Notes under the pieces: generated by a model
Databases searched by the model: none
The model's input: only the letters and a program-made list of their open reading frames with translations
Told to the model about the DNA's origin: nothing
Shown: piece by piece, positions 1 through 9,236 of the stretch
Position numbering within the stretch: the stretch's first letter is position 1
Layout: each line of letters starts with the position of its first letter
Assembly: GCA_002698785.1 (NCBI GenBank)
Contig: PAAG01000019.1
Location: 186,001 to 250,000 of the forward strand
Length of the DNA: 64,000 bases
Reading direction: 5' to 3'
Source: Verrucomicrobiales bacterium
GTDB lineage: Bacteria; Verrucomicrobiota; Verrucomicrobiia; Verrucomicrobiales; DEV007
Translations under genes and position numbers: made by a program

Positions 1-1825
1 TTTCGACATGATACTTTTCCTGGTCGGAATACACCGAGTTCACCCACTTGCCCACTAACGGAGCGGCATCCTTTCCGCCTGACAATGATTCACCGGGCTT
101 GCCTTCCACCATGCAGGCAAAAGCGATCCGTGGAGAATTCGAGCCAACATATCCAACAAACCAGGCAACGTTGCTTTCTCGCTTCCACTGAGCTGTCCCG
201 GTTTTTCCATACACCTGCGGGAGTGGATGGGCGGCCGCTTTTCCAGTCCCTCGATCATGGTTTACGACTCCCCACATTCCTGAGCGAACAGAAGTACGAT
301 CGCCTGTCCGTGTATTGAGACGTTGGAATTTCCTCGGTTCGTTTGAATCGATAATCGCGTTCGTCAAAGGATCCTGTGTCTGGATGACCAGCCGGGGCTC
401 AGGAACAGCAGTGCCAGAGGAAAGCCCCGCCATGGCCAAAGCCATTTGCAGAGGCGTTGCGTCTATCTCTCCCTGACCGATCGCAAAGTTTGCCACGGCT
501 TGGTTTGCCAGAACGTTTTTCTCCTCAGGAAGATTCCCTGCAGAGGTGGGCAACTCTATCCCCGGCGCATGCCCCAGGCCGAAATGCTTTGCAGCGGAAA
601 GCAAAAACGGACCTCCAGTCCTCATTCCTGCCTGATAAAACCACGTATTTGAAGAGCGCAGCAGCGCATACCTCACGTCGAGCATTCCTTCGTCATCACT
701 GTTCCAGTTACGGAAAGTTCTTCCGTCAATATCAAGTGATGACGGGCTCGGCAGCCGGGTCCATCTACTGACCGCTCCCCGATCCAGCGCGGCAAGAGCC
801 ACGATCGGTTTAAAAGTCGACCCCGGCGGATAGGCTGACATAGTTGCTCGAGGAATCAGAGGGTTTGCAGGATCATCCTGCAGCTCTTGGTAGCGTTTTG
901 CAGAGATCCCACGCGTAAACAGCCCCGGATTGAAAGAAGGATAGCTGGCAAGCGCCAAAATATCTCCAGAGATGGAATCGACTGCCACAAAAGCGCCAGG
1001 CCTCCCATTTTCTTTGAGAGTATCGTATGCTAATCGCTGCATTGGCTCGACCAACGACGTTACAATAGTTTGTCCTGGGACAGCTGGTTGGATCAGCTCC
1101 AAGTCAGTCAATTCACCATTCTTCGTGTAAATGTAACTGACGACTCCGTTCTTTCCCGCCAACTTATTTTCCAAAGCCTTCTCAAGTCCCTGGACAGGCT
1201 CGTAAGGGGGCCAAAGCATCTCGGGATCGGATAGGGGCCCGTGCTGAAATGGTTTAGAAGGGCGGAGATAACCCACAACATGAGCGAACGATTCTCCTGC
1301 CGGATACTCTCGTGTGAAAACAGCCTCCAGTTGGAGATATCTCGAATTGCCAGCCAACTTTTCCAGTTCGCTGGCGTCTTCATCACTCAGGGATTCTGTT
1401 AGTGGGAATGGAACGAGTGGACGGTGCTCCCAATGTTGAGCAAATTTTTCCGAATCGATTGTGATCCGGGCAAGCTTTGGAAACTCACCGAGGGCTTTCA
1501 TAACCGCAGTCTGAGCTGCAGCAGGTCCATCATGCTCCCTCAGTTGCTGTAATCGAATGGCTAAGTAGGAGGACGCCTTTGTTACCGCGAGAGGTTCACC
1601 GTAACGATCCGTAATGATTCCTCTGGGGGCCGGAACCTCGAAAAGAACCGGCTGCAACTCCTCTTCCGACTCAACCGGAGCTCCCCTTGAATCATCGGAG
1701 TCGACGAGTGTTTCGACGAGTTGCGCAGCTTGTAATACCTCCGCACAGACTGGAGCAGGTAACACTGCTGTCCAGACAACTGCCAGTGTCAGCAAGAATA
1801 AAACGGAGAACTGAGAGAGATTCAT
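1..1825 (-). CDS. Penicillin-binding protein 2-type transpeptidase (3' end outside window)
   Basis: Peptidoglycan D,D-transpeptidase of the PBP2/MrdA class, acting in the periplasm on cell-wall crosslinking. I translated it from the ATG at 1825; the frame stays open to the window edge (608 codons). Seen: a hydrophobic N-terminus (residues 1-28) ending in VCA, which looks cleavable; the PBP2-type motif RGIITDRYGEPLA; the catalytic SxxK as STFK at Ser336; the SSN triad at residue 391; and KTGTA at Lys541. Order and spacing fit an intact class B PBP. An apparently cleavable signal instead of a plain membrane anchor is slightly unusual, but I cannot tell the two apart by eye. The gene stands alone here; any mre/rod partners would lie beyond position 1. 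Confidence 0.9.
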   Translation of the reverse strand, partial: MNLSQFSVLFLLTLAVVWTAVLPAPVCAEVLQAAQLVETLVDSDDSRGAPVESEEELQPVLFEVPAPRGIITDRYGEPLAVTKASSYLAIRLQQLREHDGPAAAQTAVMKALGEFPKLARITIDSEKFAQHWEHRPLVPFPLTESLSDEDASELEKLAGNSRYLQLEAVFTREYPAGESFAHVVGYLRPSKPFQHGPLSDPEMLWPPYEPVQGLEKALENKLAGKNGVVSYIYTKNGELTDLELIQPAVPGQTIVTSLVEPMQRLAYDTLKENGRPGAFVAVDSISGDILALASYPSFNPGLFTRGISAKRYQELQDDPANPLIPRATMSAYPPGSTFKPIVALAALDRGAVSRWTRLPSPSSLDIDGRTFRNWNSDDEGMLDVRYALLRSSNTWFYQAGMRTGGPFLLSAAKHFGLGHAPGIELPTSAGNLPEEKNVLANQAVANFAIGQGEIDATPLQMALAMAGLSSGTAVPEPRLVIQTQDPLTNAIIDSNEPRKFQRLNTRTGDRTSVRSGMWGVVNHDRGTGKAAAHPLPQVYGKTGTAQWKRESNVAWFVGYVGSNSPRIAFACMVEGKPGESLSGGKDAAPLVGKWVNSVYSDQEKYHVE

Positions 1826-2206
1826 TTCCCGTTCCGAATTGCACAACACGTACCATCGCCCCCTTGCTTATCCCACAAGGCCTCACGGTCCGCGCTTTGG
1901 AAAGTTCAGTGCAAGATGCACGAAGCCCACACTACATTATGCAACAAAGACCGCAGCCGATTGGAATATCATCAGGACCGCCCAATCAAGGGGGATTTTC
2001 ACTATCAAAACATCAAACCTCAAGAGCTCACTGCTCTCACTAAGAGAAAGCCAGACAGAGGCAACGGAGATTGCAGAACATCATGCACACTGCAAGAAAC
2101 CTGGGGAACTGGTAACCTCTTAGAAGTTTACCCGAACCTTTTACATAACTTTTTAACACACTAATTTCCAACCACTTATAAAATAGAAAAACTACCCCCT
2201 GAGGCC

Positions 2207-2223
2207 TTGGGAACACATCCTGC
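2207..2223 (+). promoter_or_regulatory. Putative sigma54 promoter of the 2240 gene
   Basis: GG at 2210-2211 and GC at 2222-2223 are separated by exactly 10 bases within TTGGGAACACATCCTGC, fitting the -24/-12 pattern. The predicted start is near 2235, five bases before the ATG at 2240, the same short leader as at other promoters of this set. Upstream there is only a half-site, ACCACTTATA (2171-2180), resembling the right half of the TGTAA-N5-TTACA repeat. Weaker than the members at 10226, 13112, 13971, 16008 and 56866. Confidence 0.45.
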
Positions 2224-2239
2224 GCATAACTGCCATGTT

Positions 2240-3022
2240 ATGAAAACGAAGGCAAAATTAACGCGCAGCGCTGCCGCAGCTCTTTCTCTGCCCGCAGCAA
2301 TCTTTGGGCTCACGCTCACTTCACTTCCCGCAAACGGACAAGTAAAAATTGAGGGCGGCCCCGGCGAGGTCCAGATAGCCGATGGAGACGGACAGCCAGA
2401 ACCGGCCAATCCAGCCCCTGTAAGTGAGGTTACGGTCGAGGTTCCAACCACACCGATTCTCGACCGAGATGATGAAGCAGTAACGGTGCAGCCCAATCCG
2501 CTGACATCGACTACCGTGCTCGTTCCTGTGGAAGAGCCGGAAGAGGCTACCGCAAATGATGAAATCTCTGCAACGGTAACAGAAACAGTAGTGGTGGAGA
2601 ACGACGACTACACACCAGCCGAAAGAAAACGCCTGGAGTGGCTTGAGGAACAACTTGAAATGTTCGACGGACATACAGTGGCTCGGCTGTCTATTCCTGC
2701 CGAAGATCTATTCGAAGAGAAAAGCGCTGCTTTAACGCCAGAGTCCGGAACAACTCTTTCGCAGTTCACAGAGTATTTAGCTCTGCGTGATCCGGAAGAG
2801 ATCGCAGTGTCATATCACTATGCTCCTGATACGGATACACCAATGAACGGGCGAAAGCGCCAGCTTCAGTTGGTAGAAACATTGCAGCTGGAGACAGTTT
2901 TCGGCGAATCCAACCTGACGGTCAACGATCCGACCGCAGACCCTGCAACCGTTTATGAAGACGGCAAACTGGGCGCGACGATGCCCTCGCGCGTTTCAAT
3001 TGTCGAATTCACGATCCGATAA
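2240..3022 (+). CDS. Secreted protein with a divergent OmpA-like C-terminal domain
   Basis: Probably exported, 260 residues from the ATG at 2240. An upstream TTG at 2207 is in frame, but it lies inside the putative promoter and precedes the signal peptide, so I reject it. Residues 1-34 form a signal peptide ending near ANGQ. An acidic Pro/Glu/Val-rich linker follows to about residue 130, then a compact domain with LFEEKSAALTPESGTTLSQFTEYL, an NGRKRQLQLVETL helix and a final SIVEFTIR strand. That order recalls OmpA/MotB-type peptidoglycan-binding domains, but the usual Asp and Arg ligands are not obvious, so the assignment is tentative. It precedes dps and is followed by a hairpin. Confidence 0.65.
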   Translation: MKTKAKLTRSAAAALSLPAAIFGLTLTSLPANGQVKIEGGPGEVQIADGDGQPEPANPAPVSEVTVEVPTTPILDRDDEAVTVQPNPLTSTTVLVPVEEPEEATANDEISATVTETVVVENDDYTPAERKRLEWLEEQLEMFDGHTVARLSIPAEDLFEEKSAALTPESGTTLSQFTEYLALRDPEEIAVSYHYAPDTDTPMNGRKRQLQLVETLQLETVFGESNLTVNDPTADPATVYEDGKLGATMPSRVSIVEFTIR

Positions 3023-3048
3023 ATTACTAACCAAACAATCAAACAATC

Positions 3049-3073
3049 AGCTGCGCTCGCACTGAGCGCAGCT
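3049..3073 (+). terminator. Hairpin between the 2240 gene and dps
   Basis: Perfect 9-bp inverted repeat AGCTGCGCT / AGCGCAGCT with a 7-base loop. No T-run follows, so it may be a weak terminator, an mRNA-stabilising 3' hairpin, or part of the dps leader, whose ATG lies 16 bases downstream. Confidence 0.5.
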
Positions 3074-3088
3074 CCAATTTAAAATCCT

Positions 3089-3589
3089 ATGAAAACAGAA
3101 GTAAAAATAGCAGAAGAAATCTCAGATGGTCTTTCGAAAGAAAACCGGACCGGAGTCATTGAATCCCTGATCTCTGTTCTTTCAGATCAGCATGTTCTCT
3201 ACATGAAACTGCGGAACTTCCATTGGAACCTGAAAGGACCACGCTTCCACTCGCTGCACGAGTTCTTCGAGCAGCAATACAAGACTCTCGAAGGAGCAAT
3301 TGATGAAACAGCCGAAAGAATTCGCATGCTTGGTGGAGTCTCGCCAGGCTCAATGAGCGAATTCCTTGCTGCAACTTCATTGAAAGAAGCAGCAGGAGAA
3401 ATCATCTCTGGAGAAGATGCCATTTCAGCACTCGTCACCGACCATGAAACGGTGATCCGCTCTCTCCGCGAGGTCGCAGAGACGGTAGAAGAAAAGTATG
3501 AAGATCAGGCAACCGCTGACTTCTTGGTGGAACTCCTCCAACAGCACACACAGGACGCATGGATGTTGCGTAGCTTTGCCTCATCCTAA
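3089..3589 (+). CDS. dps: Dps-type ferritin, DNA protection during starvation
   Basis: Cytoplasmic dodecameric mini-ferritin that oxidises Fe(II) with peroxide and can shield DNA. The 166-residue length is typical. Seen: LYMKLRNFHWNLKGPRFHSLHEFFEQQY, the Dps ferroxidase signature with His, His and Glu positions, followed by TLEGAIDETAERIRMLGG and a C-terminal helix ending with the conserved Trp in QHTQDAWMLRS. No sigma54-like element is visible upstream, unlike neighbouring stress genes. A GC-rich hairpin follows. Confidence 0.93.
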   Translation: MKTEVKIAEEISDGLSKENRTGVIESLISVLSDQHVLYMKLRNFHWNLKGPRFHSLHEFFEQQYKTLEGAIDETAERIRMLGGVSPGSMSEFLAATSLKEAAGEIISGEDAISALVTDHETVIRSLREVAETVEEKYEDQATADFLVELLQQHTQDAWMLRSFASS

Positions 3590-3612
3590 ATCCTGAAACC
3601 TCTCTCGCTTTA

Positions 3613-3639
3613 GCCGGTCCCGCTGATCGCGGGGTCGGC
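3613..3639 (+). terminator. Hairpin after dps
   Basis: GCCGGTCCCGC / GCGGGGTCGGC with a 5-base loop. The two non-Watson-Crick positions can pair as G-U in RNA. No T-run follows; tentative. Confidence 0.4.
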
Positions 3640-3725
3640 AAGCACACTAGAACACCAGAATTTCACACTGCCATCCAGTGCCCGCTTTCTGAAAATAAAA
3701 TTACTTCCTGCTGGGAGACACTACT

Positions 3726-4424
3726 ATGGACACAACAAATCATTCCACTACGCAGGCGGAAGCCACAGACGAAACCAAAGATCCTTGCAATAAAAAGGAC
3801 GTCCAGAACGCGATCCGAGAGGCACTGCTCCGAATTCACTTTCTGATCTACGCTCTCGAAAGAAGCAGCACTCGCCCGTCCTCCGTAGCAGCGAAAGACC
3901 GGGCTCCGCTAATATCTGATCTCGTAGAAGAGAGCGAAGCGCTGGAACAGCTTCTGGATCATCCCTACTCACCAACTCTAGCCACGCTGACCAGCCCTGC
4001 ATCCGTCTCGTGGCAAAGAGACCTCACCAAATCGCTTTCTCTCGATGCGGACCGGTGGGAATCAACGCTTCACATTATTTATGAAATAGCGGAGATTCAG
4101 AACCTCATCACGCTCCCAGGTAATTGTCTCACCGAGAAGAAAGAGGAATTCGATCAACTTCAACGAAAGTTGGCGGCTCACAAACTCTTCCATGAGAACA
4201 TCCTTGGACAATGGGTTAACACAGAGCTCAGCCACGGGCGCCCTGTCGACAAGGTCATTGAAGCCGACTCGAAACGTCACAAGAAACAATGGCACGACGT
4301 AGTTGAAGAAGTGCTCGGAGATCGACCTGCTGCAAACATTTTTGCCAACTCCGTTCAGGCAATCTGGGAACGACTCGCAGGTCCCTTTCTTCACCCTGAT
4401 CCTCCTGCGAAAAAAGCTGCCTAA
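3726..4424 (+). CDS. Conserved-looking cytoplasmic protein of unknown function
   Basis: 232 residues, no signal peptide or membrane segment; I do not recognise the family. It appears largely helical. The N-terminus is a charged, Thr-rich tail (1-25). An alpha-helical body follows with KKDVQNAIREALLRIHFLIYALERS and a His-containing stretch LAAHKLFHENILGQWVNTELSHGR. The C-terminus is PPAKKAA. It sits between dps and the phytochrome cluster and is followed by a strong terminator, so it is probably a single transcription unit. Length, clean boundaries and terminator argue for a real gene. No GG-N10-GC promoter is present, so it is not an obvious member of the local regulon. Confidence 0.75.
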   Translation: MDTTNHSTTQAEATDETKDPCNKKDVQNAIREALLRIHFLIYALERSSTRPSSVAAKDRAPLISDLVEESEALEQLLDHPYSPTLATLTSPASVSWQRDLTKSLSLDADRWESTLHIIYEIAEIQNLITLPGNCLTEKKEEFDQLQRKLAAHKLFHENILGQWVNTELSHGRPVDKVIEADSKRHKKQWHDVVEEVLGDRPAANIFANSVQAIWERLAGPFLHPDPPAKKAA

Positions 4425-4455
4425 GCTTTCGCACAGACACTCACAAGAACAAGCC

Positions 4456-4490
4456 AAAAGCTGGAACGAGGCTTCGTTCCAGCTTTTTTT
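4456..4490 (+). terminator. Rho-independent terminator of the 3726 gene
   Basis: AAAGCTGGAACGA / TCGTTCCAGCTTT with a short loop, followed by a run of T. Strong stem plus U-tract. Confidence 0.9.
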
Positions 4491-4784
4491 GTTTATTGTT
4501 CTCCCACCTATCGCAATTAAAAAGAATGTGCCCTCACCCTCTGCCCTCGGGATAATGGCTTACCAGATCCAGTCGAGCCAGGGTGAGGACTTTCCAACAG
4601 TCGGTTCGTGTTTATTTCAGGAATGGCCACTCACTTCTAGAAAGCGAACAACGCTGTTCCTTCTTTCCAGATCAGTTTCCGTTCTCTGGAATAACTCACC
4701 GCCGATGAAATTGTTTCTGTTTCGCTGAACTGTGTCACCCTGCGCACCGATGCCTGAAACAGTGAAAGCCTTCACACTTACCTT

Positions 4785-5291
4785 TCAGGCAGCTTTTTTC
4801 AGCAGGCCGCCGGTGGATGGCTGACTTACAACCATCGAGAGGGCGTGCACACTTACAAGGTCGAGAAACTCGAGAAGGTAATCCATTCCGTTTTCTTCTA
4901 CGCGAGATTCAAATAGTTCCTTTGCCAGCCTGCACCCCTCTGCAAAGAGACGGACGAGCGTGTCGATGTCTTCGTTCGACTCATTTACCGAACACTCTTC
5001 GCAGGCCTGCTCCAATTCGAATGCCCAGACTTCGAGAGTCTCGAATGTCTCTCTTCGATGGCTTACTCTCGGGCTTCCAGAAACTTGAAAAAACAATTCT
5101 TCGCTGATCTCGTCCAACACAGCGAGCAAATGCGCCTCGGGGTGGATCAGGGTCTCCCCTGCTTCACGGTAGCACCAAGCCCGGCAAGCATACCGTGTGG
5201 CGTTAGAACATGTATGGAGCCGATTCCAAAGTATCTCCGGTTCGGAGAGGGACGTGAAAGGGCGAGAGTGGCAATGGGGAGAGTGGCTCAT
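4785..5291 (-). CDS. Unknown protein, likely sigma54-controlled
   Basis: 168 residues from the ATG at 5291; family not recognised. The N-terminus is His/Cys-rich (MSHSPHCHSRPF, later TCSNATRYACRAWCY). The rest is acidic and helical (EACEECSVNESNEDIDTLVRLFAEGCRLAKELFESR). The C-terminus is LLKKAA. The spaced Cys/His at the N-terminus could bind metal, but no known finger pattern is clear. Upstream lies a good -24/-12 element at 5303-5322. The predicted RNA start at 5293 would leave almost no leader, while an AGGAAGGG sequence just before the ATG looks like a ribosome site, so either the true start codon or the promoter assignment is off. Confidence 0.7.
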   Translation of the reverse strand: MSHSPHCHSRPFTSLSEPEILWNRLHTCSNATRYACRAWCYREAGETLIHPEAHLLAVLDEISEELFFQVSGSPRVSHRRETFETLEVWAFELEQACEECSVNESNEDIDTLVRLFAEGCRLAKELFESRVEENGMDYLLEFLDLVSVHALSMVVSQPSTGGLLKKAA

Positions 5292-5302
5292 TCGCCCTTC
5301 CT

Positions 5303-5322
5303 ACGCACAGGTCCTGCCATGC
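5303..5322 (-). promoter_or_regulatory. Putative sigma54 promoter of the 5291 gene
   Basis: On the minus strand TGGCAGGACCTGTGCG matches the -24/-12 consensus TGGCACG-N4-TTGCW well. GG is at 5318-5317 and GC at 5306-5305, with 10 bases between. A half-site CGTAA (5362-5358, minus) lies upstream, two bases closer than in the best members. Confidence 0.5.
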
Positions 5323-5439
5323 ATACCTAGACCCGCAACACACTGCCGGTCAGCCCTTTACGATCACTTCTCGGATAAGCGCCCCAGGCTCACGCGTTTC
5401 AAATCGCAAGAGCACTCGTCAGATTGCATGGTCCCGTCA

Positions 5440-6528
5440 TCATTGATGAAACAAGACATAGAAGGTCGATCCTTCTCCCAGCTTTGACTCGACCCAGATT
5501 TTTCCACCGTGCCTTTCCACAATCTGCCGCGTAAAACTCAATCCTATGCCAGTACCTCCCACGTCGTCATTGCTTTTCACACGGTACAGGAGTTGGAATA
5601 TCTTTTTCTGGTACTTCTCGGCAATTCCTCTCCCATTGTCCTCCACACTGATCAACCAGCCGTCCTGACTCGACTTCGCTCGAACTCGAACAACTAACGT
5701 TTCTTTATTTCGATATTTGACCGCATTCTCGATCAAGTTGGAAAAGACACGGGCAATTTGCATCCGTGATCCCAGCACCACCGGCAGTGCTTCGCTGGTA
5801 TCAATGACCACATCATCGAAATCGTGTGAGGACTGGAGATCTCTCACTACTTCCTGAATGACCGACGAAAGCTCTACTGGCACATCCTTCGAGGCCTCAT
5901 GCTCGTACTTCGCGAATTCAAGGAGTTCGCCCACCAGCGAAGTGAGGTATTCGGTCGATTCGATTCCGAGACGCATCAGTTTTCTCAACTTTTCGTCCTT
6001 ATCAAGATCGACAATCTCATTCAGTAAATGGAGAGCAATCGTCACACTCTGTAGAGGCGATTTAATCTCGTGCGCCACTGTATGCGAAAAGGTACGTAGC
6101 GCCTCATTCTGTTGCGCAAGATGATTAAGAGTCTGTTTTCTCTGAATCGAATACCGAATTGACCGAGCCACAATTTCGGCATTCAACTGACCTTTATCCA
6201 GAAAATCCTGCGCTCCCCAATCGATTGCATTCTCGATGAGCTTGGGATCAATAAGAGAAGTTAAGACAATGATAGGAAGATGCGGAAACTTCTCAGTAAA
6301 CTCCCGCAGAGTATCCTCGGGTCCGCTGTCTGGCAGGCTCAAATCCAGCAACAAGACATCGAACTCCTCCTGTTGGAGAAGTGCCAGACTCTCACTCGCG
6401 AATGCCGAGGTACGGGACTCCACGCTGTAATAGGCATTATCTCGCAAATGCCGTAAGATCAGGTCTTGGTGTTCTACCTGATCCTCAACAAGCAAGATTC
6501 TGCATGTAGGTTTTCTCACAATTGACAT
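5440..6528 (-). CDS. Receiver-histidine kinase hybrid (phytochrome operon)
   Basis: Cytoplasmic two-component protein, 362 residues. The receiver domain comes first (about 10-130: LLVEDQVEH acidic pair, phosphoacceptor in LLLDLSLPD, KGQ for the conserved Lys loop), then a HisKA domain (HTVAHEIKSPLQS, the phosphorylated His) and a HATPase domain (N box NLIENAVKYRN, G boxes VEDNGRGI and GGTGIGLSF). There is no membrane or sensory domain, so its input must come through the receiver, most simply from the phytochrome encoded upstream in the same operon. Only 9 bases separate it from the upstream response regulator. Role in light signalling is inferred from context. Confidence 0.88.
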   Translation of the reverse strand: MSIVRKPTCRILLVEDQVEHQDLILRHLRDNAYYSVESRTSAFASESLALLQQEEFDVLLLDLSLPDSGPEDTLREFTEKFPHLPIIVLTSLIDPKLIENAIDWGAQDFLDKGQLNAEIVARSIRYSIQRKQTLNHLAQQNEALRTFSHTVAHEIKSPLQSVTIALHLLNEIVDLDKDEKLRKLMRLGIESTEYLTSLVGELLEFAKYEHEASKDVPVELSSVIQEVVRDLQSSHDFDDVVIDTSEALPVVLGSRMQIARVFSNLIENAVKYRNKETLVVRVRAKSSQDGWLISVEDNGRGIAEKYQKKIFQLLYRVKSNDDVGGTGIGLSFTRQIVERHGGKIWVESKLGEGSTFYVLFHQ

Positions 6529-6537
6529 ATTCGGTGT

Positions 6538-7008
6538 TCACTCAGATTCAGCGGTCGAGTCACGTTGAATATCAGGAGCCCTGTTCCAGACTCCCCAATA
6601 AAGACATAGTTCGCCTACCATTCGGTGAAACTGCTCGAAATCGACAGGCTTCCGAAGATAGGAATTTACGTTAAGTTTATATGCTGCAGCGATGTCATTC
6701 TCATTCCCCGACGTAGTCAAAACCACGACGGGTAGCGGGGCCAGCTTGGGATCGTCACGGATCTCCTGCAGCACTTCGATACCGGATTTTTTCGGTAGCT
6801 TTAGATCCAACAACACAACAGTCGGCAGAATAGCGTCCTCAAACTCTCCCTCTTGCTTCAGGTAAGCGATTGCTTCTTCACCATCCCTGACCCGATCGAT
6901 CACGTTCACGATCCGCGCTTTCCGAATGGCGCGCTCCGCAAGGAGGGCGTGATCATCGTCGTCCTCTACCAACAAAAATCTTACTAGTGCTTCCTGTTTC
7001 ATACTCAC
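6538..7008 (-). CDS. Rcp1-type single-domain response regulator
   Basis: A stand-alone receiver of about 156 residues, the type that partners bacteriophytochromes (Rcp1 family). Seen: acidic cluster LLVEDDDDHALLAERAIRKA, phosphoacceptor in VVLLDLKLPKKSG, switch Thr in VVLTTSGNENDI, and Lys in SYLRKPVDFEQF. No output domain; it probably relays phosphate or acts by protein contact. Start: GTG at 7008 overlaps the bphP stop by four bases; an ATG at 7002 is the alternative. Overlap on one side and a 9-base gap on the other indicate translational coupling in the phytochrome operon. Confidence 0.92.
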   Translation of the reverse strand: MSMKQEALVRFLLVEDDDDHALLAERAIRKARIVNVIDRVRDGEEAIAYLKQEGEFEDAILPTVVLLDLKLPKKSGIEVLQEIRDDPKLAPLPVVVLTTSGNENDIAAAYKLNVNSYLRKPVDFEQFHRMVGELCLYWGVWNRAPDIQRDSTAESE

Positions 7009-9236
7009 TTGTCAGACCAGTTTCCAAAACGAATCCAGAACGTCGCACCCTCCCCGGGGACCGACTCTACACCACAGTCACCACGATGGAGCTGAGCTAC
7101 TTTCGCAACCGATGCCAATCCGACCCCGGTTCCTTCCGTTCTCGGATCCAATCGATTAAACAACTCGAAAATTCGCTCATGATGTTCTGGGGCTATTCCG
7201 TCTCCAGAATCCGTTACAGTCACCTTCCTGCCCCCCACCACTTTCAGGGAGTTCACCACGATCTTTGCATCCGGTCTCGTGCAGCCATGTCTGATCGCAT
7301 TACTGACCAGGTTCTCAATCGCTCGCTGAATTTCAATCGGGTAGCCATAGATTTGCCCCAGCGGTTCGTCGATAACCAACTCTGCACCGCAGTCGGACAA
7401 CTGAAAGGTATAATCCTGCTTCAACCGCTCCATTAAATCTGACAGGTCCACGTGTTCCCGCTTTCCAGTCACTCGACCGATGCGGGAAAAATCGAGCAGA
7501 TCCTCAATCAGGTTTCCCATCCGAGAAGCAGCGCCCTCAATCCGAGAAAGAGCAAAACGCACTTCATCCAGATCTCCAGACTCGAGATCTTCTTTGGTCG
7601 CATCAATCCAGCCAGTAATCGTAACAAGGGGACTCTTCAAATCGTGGGAAACGGTGTACGCGAATTGTTCGATCTCCTTACTTCGTGACTCCAGCTCGTG
7701 ATTGAGTCTTTCAAGGTGAGCCCGCTGCCGGAGGACATACCCGGCAAGGATCGTCTGCAATTCATCAGCTATCTCGTGATCCTGCTCACTCCAGGGCCGG
7801 CATTTTCCGGATACTGTTTCTTTCCATTCTCGGAAAGAATTCCTCGGTGTCAGCACCCCAGTAGCATCTTTCGTGCCCCGGGGATCACCGCCCCATCGAA
7901 CCTCGTAGACAAATTCTTTTCGGAAAAAGAGAAGTAACCAGTCTTCGCTACACCAGATACCCATCATTCCGCAGACAGGGCAATCCGTTAGATCGATGCC
8001 GGACAAAACAGAAGAAAGCGACTCGAAAGCAACAAGCGACTGGACCCTGCCTTGAAAGACCTTCCCACGAATAGCCTCACATATTTCGTCGCTGGGCGTC
8101 GCTCCTTCTCGATGCCAGTCTTCACCATTCCAGAAGACGAGACCATCAACACAGAACAAATCGAGAAACTCCTTCTGCTTCATCGAAATCGTTTCGCCCA
8201 CCTTTTCTCCCGTTGAAAAGGCACGAATCAGGTCACTCATTCTTGCTTTCCGGCGGGCGAGATTTGTCGCAGCGAAAGAACGTGCCGCAATCTTCAATTG
8301 CGCAGACACCACAAGGCCAAAATGAACGCAAGACACCCTCATAGTCGCAGACAGATGATGAGGACCATCGTAATGGTGACAGGCAATCAGCCCCCACAGC
8401 TTCCCATCCTCGATGAGGGAAATCGACATGGAGGCCGCCACTCCCATGTTTTGAAGATACCGGATATGGAAAGGCGACACAGCTCGAAGTGAGCAGTCGG
8501 ACATATCAAGGTTCGGATGCTCCGGCAGGAGCGAGACCGGTTGGGCATTCACGTCTGGAATCGAACGAATAAAATTCCTGACATACAACTCTCTTGCGTT
8601 TTTTGGGATGTCACTGGCCGGATATCGCAGTCCGAGGAAAGGCTCGAGATTTTGTTCACGAGCCTCCGCTACCACATGACCATGTCCCTCCTCACTGAAT
8701 TGATATAGCATGACGCGGTCGTACCCGGTGAAAGCTTTTAACTCTTGGCAAACGACCTCTGCCGCTTCCTCATTAGACTGGCTCCGAGAGATCAATCGGA
8801 GCGTTCTCGCGGTGAGATCAAAGTGATGTTTCACACTTCGATCGACTGCATTAGATCGCTTTTCAATTTCCCTGCCGTTTTCCAGCTCGAGAATAAGATC
8901 GTCTCCGGACAGATGGACACTTCCATCATAATCCTTCGGTCCATCCTTAGCTTTGACGGTCACCCGAAGAGGGACGGTATGAGAGGGTAATTTCCAGTCG
9001 ATCGCCTCGACCAGAGACTCTCGGTTTTCTTCCGCGAGGACATCAATCACAGAACTCCCGATCATCTCCTCCGGAGTCATCGCAAAAATGTCTCCTGCAT
9101 TCTCAGAAACATTTTTGATCAGAAATTCCTCACCCGATAGAACAAGCATTACCCCGTGTGGCTGGACCACACCGGGTCGTTGGATGGGCTCATCCTCACA
9201 TTTTTCCAAATCTGTCGGGAGGGAATCCTTAATCAT
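7005..9236 (-). CDS. bphP: Bacteriophytochrome histidine kinase
   Basis: Red/far-red photoreceptor kinase binding biliverdin. I place the start at the ATG at 9236 (743 residues), because it puts the chromophore Cys at residue 13 in LEKCEDEPIQRPGVVQPHG, as in known bacteriophytochromes. Order: PAS (to about 125), GAF with PASDIP at 206-211 and the chromophore His at 257, PHY with tongue motif PRNSF and the preceding WGG, HisKA (TVSHDLKSPL) and HATPase (NLVSNAIRHG, DSGDGI, GTGVGLAS). All key residues look intact, so a functional kinase is likely. The start overlaps the end of bphO by eight bases, so chromophore enzyme and apoprotein are translationally coupled. Confidence 0.95.
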   Translation of the reverse strand: MIKDSLPTDLEKCEDEPIQRPGVVQPHGVMLVLSGEEFLIKNVSENAGDIFAMTPEEMIGSSVIDVLAEENRESLVEAIDWKLPSHTVPLRVTVKAKDGPKDYDGSVHLSGDDLILELENGREIEKRSNAVDRSVKHHFDLTARTLRLISRSQSNEEAAEVVCQELKAFTGYDRVMLYQFSEEGHGHVVAEAREQNLEPFLGLRYPASDIPKNARELYVRNFIRSIPDVNAQPVSLLPEHPNLDMSDCSLRAVSPFHIRYLQNMGVAASMSISLIEDGKLWGLIACHHYDGPHHLSATMRVSCVHFGLVVSAQLKIAARSFAATNLARRKARMSDLIRAFSTGEKVGETISMKQKEFLDLFCVDGLVFWNGEDWHREGATPSDEICEAIRGKVFQGRVQSLVAFESLSSVLSGIDLTDCPVCGMMGIWCSEDWLLLFFRKEFVYEVRWGGDPRGTKDATGVLTPRNSFREWKETVSGKCRPWSEQDHEIADELQTILAGYVLRQRAHLERLNHELESRSKEIEQFAYTVSHDLKSPLVTITGWIDATKEDLESGDLDEVRFALSRIEGAASRMGNLIEDLLDFSRIGRVTGKREHVDLSDLMERLKQDYTFQLSDCGAELVIDEPLGQIYGYPIEIQRAIENLVSNAIRHGCTRPDAKIVVNSLKVVGGRKVTVTDSGDGIAPEHHERIFELFNRLDPRTEGTGVGLASVAKVAQLHRGDCGVESVPGEGATFWIRFGNWSDK

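Noticed and set aside
3613-3725. sigma54 promoter before the 3726 gene
   Set aside because: No GG-N10-GC with suitable position; the nearest GC lacks a GG at -24.
3726-5291. Homology between the 3726 and 5291 proteins because both end in KKAA
   Set aside because: Beyond the last residues and similar helical content I see no alignable sequence.
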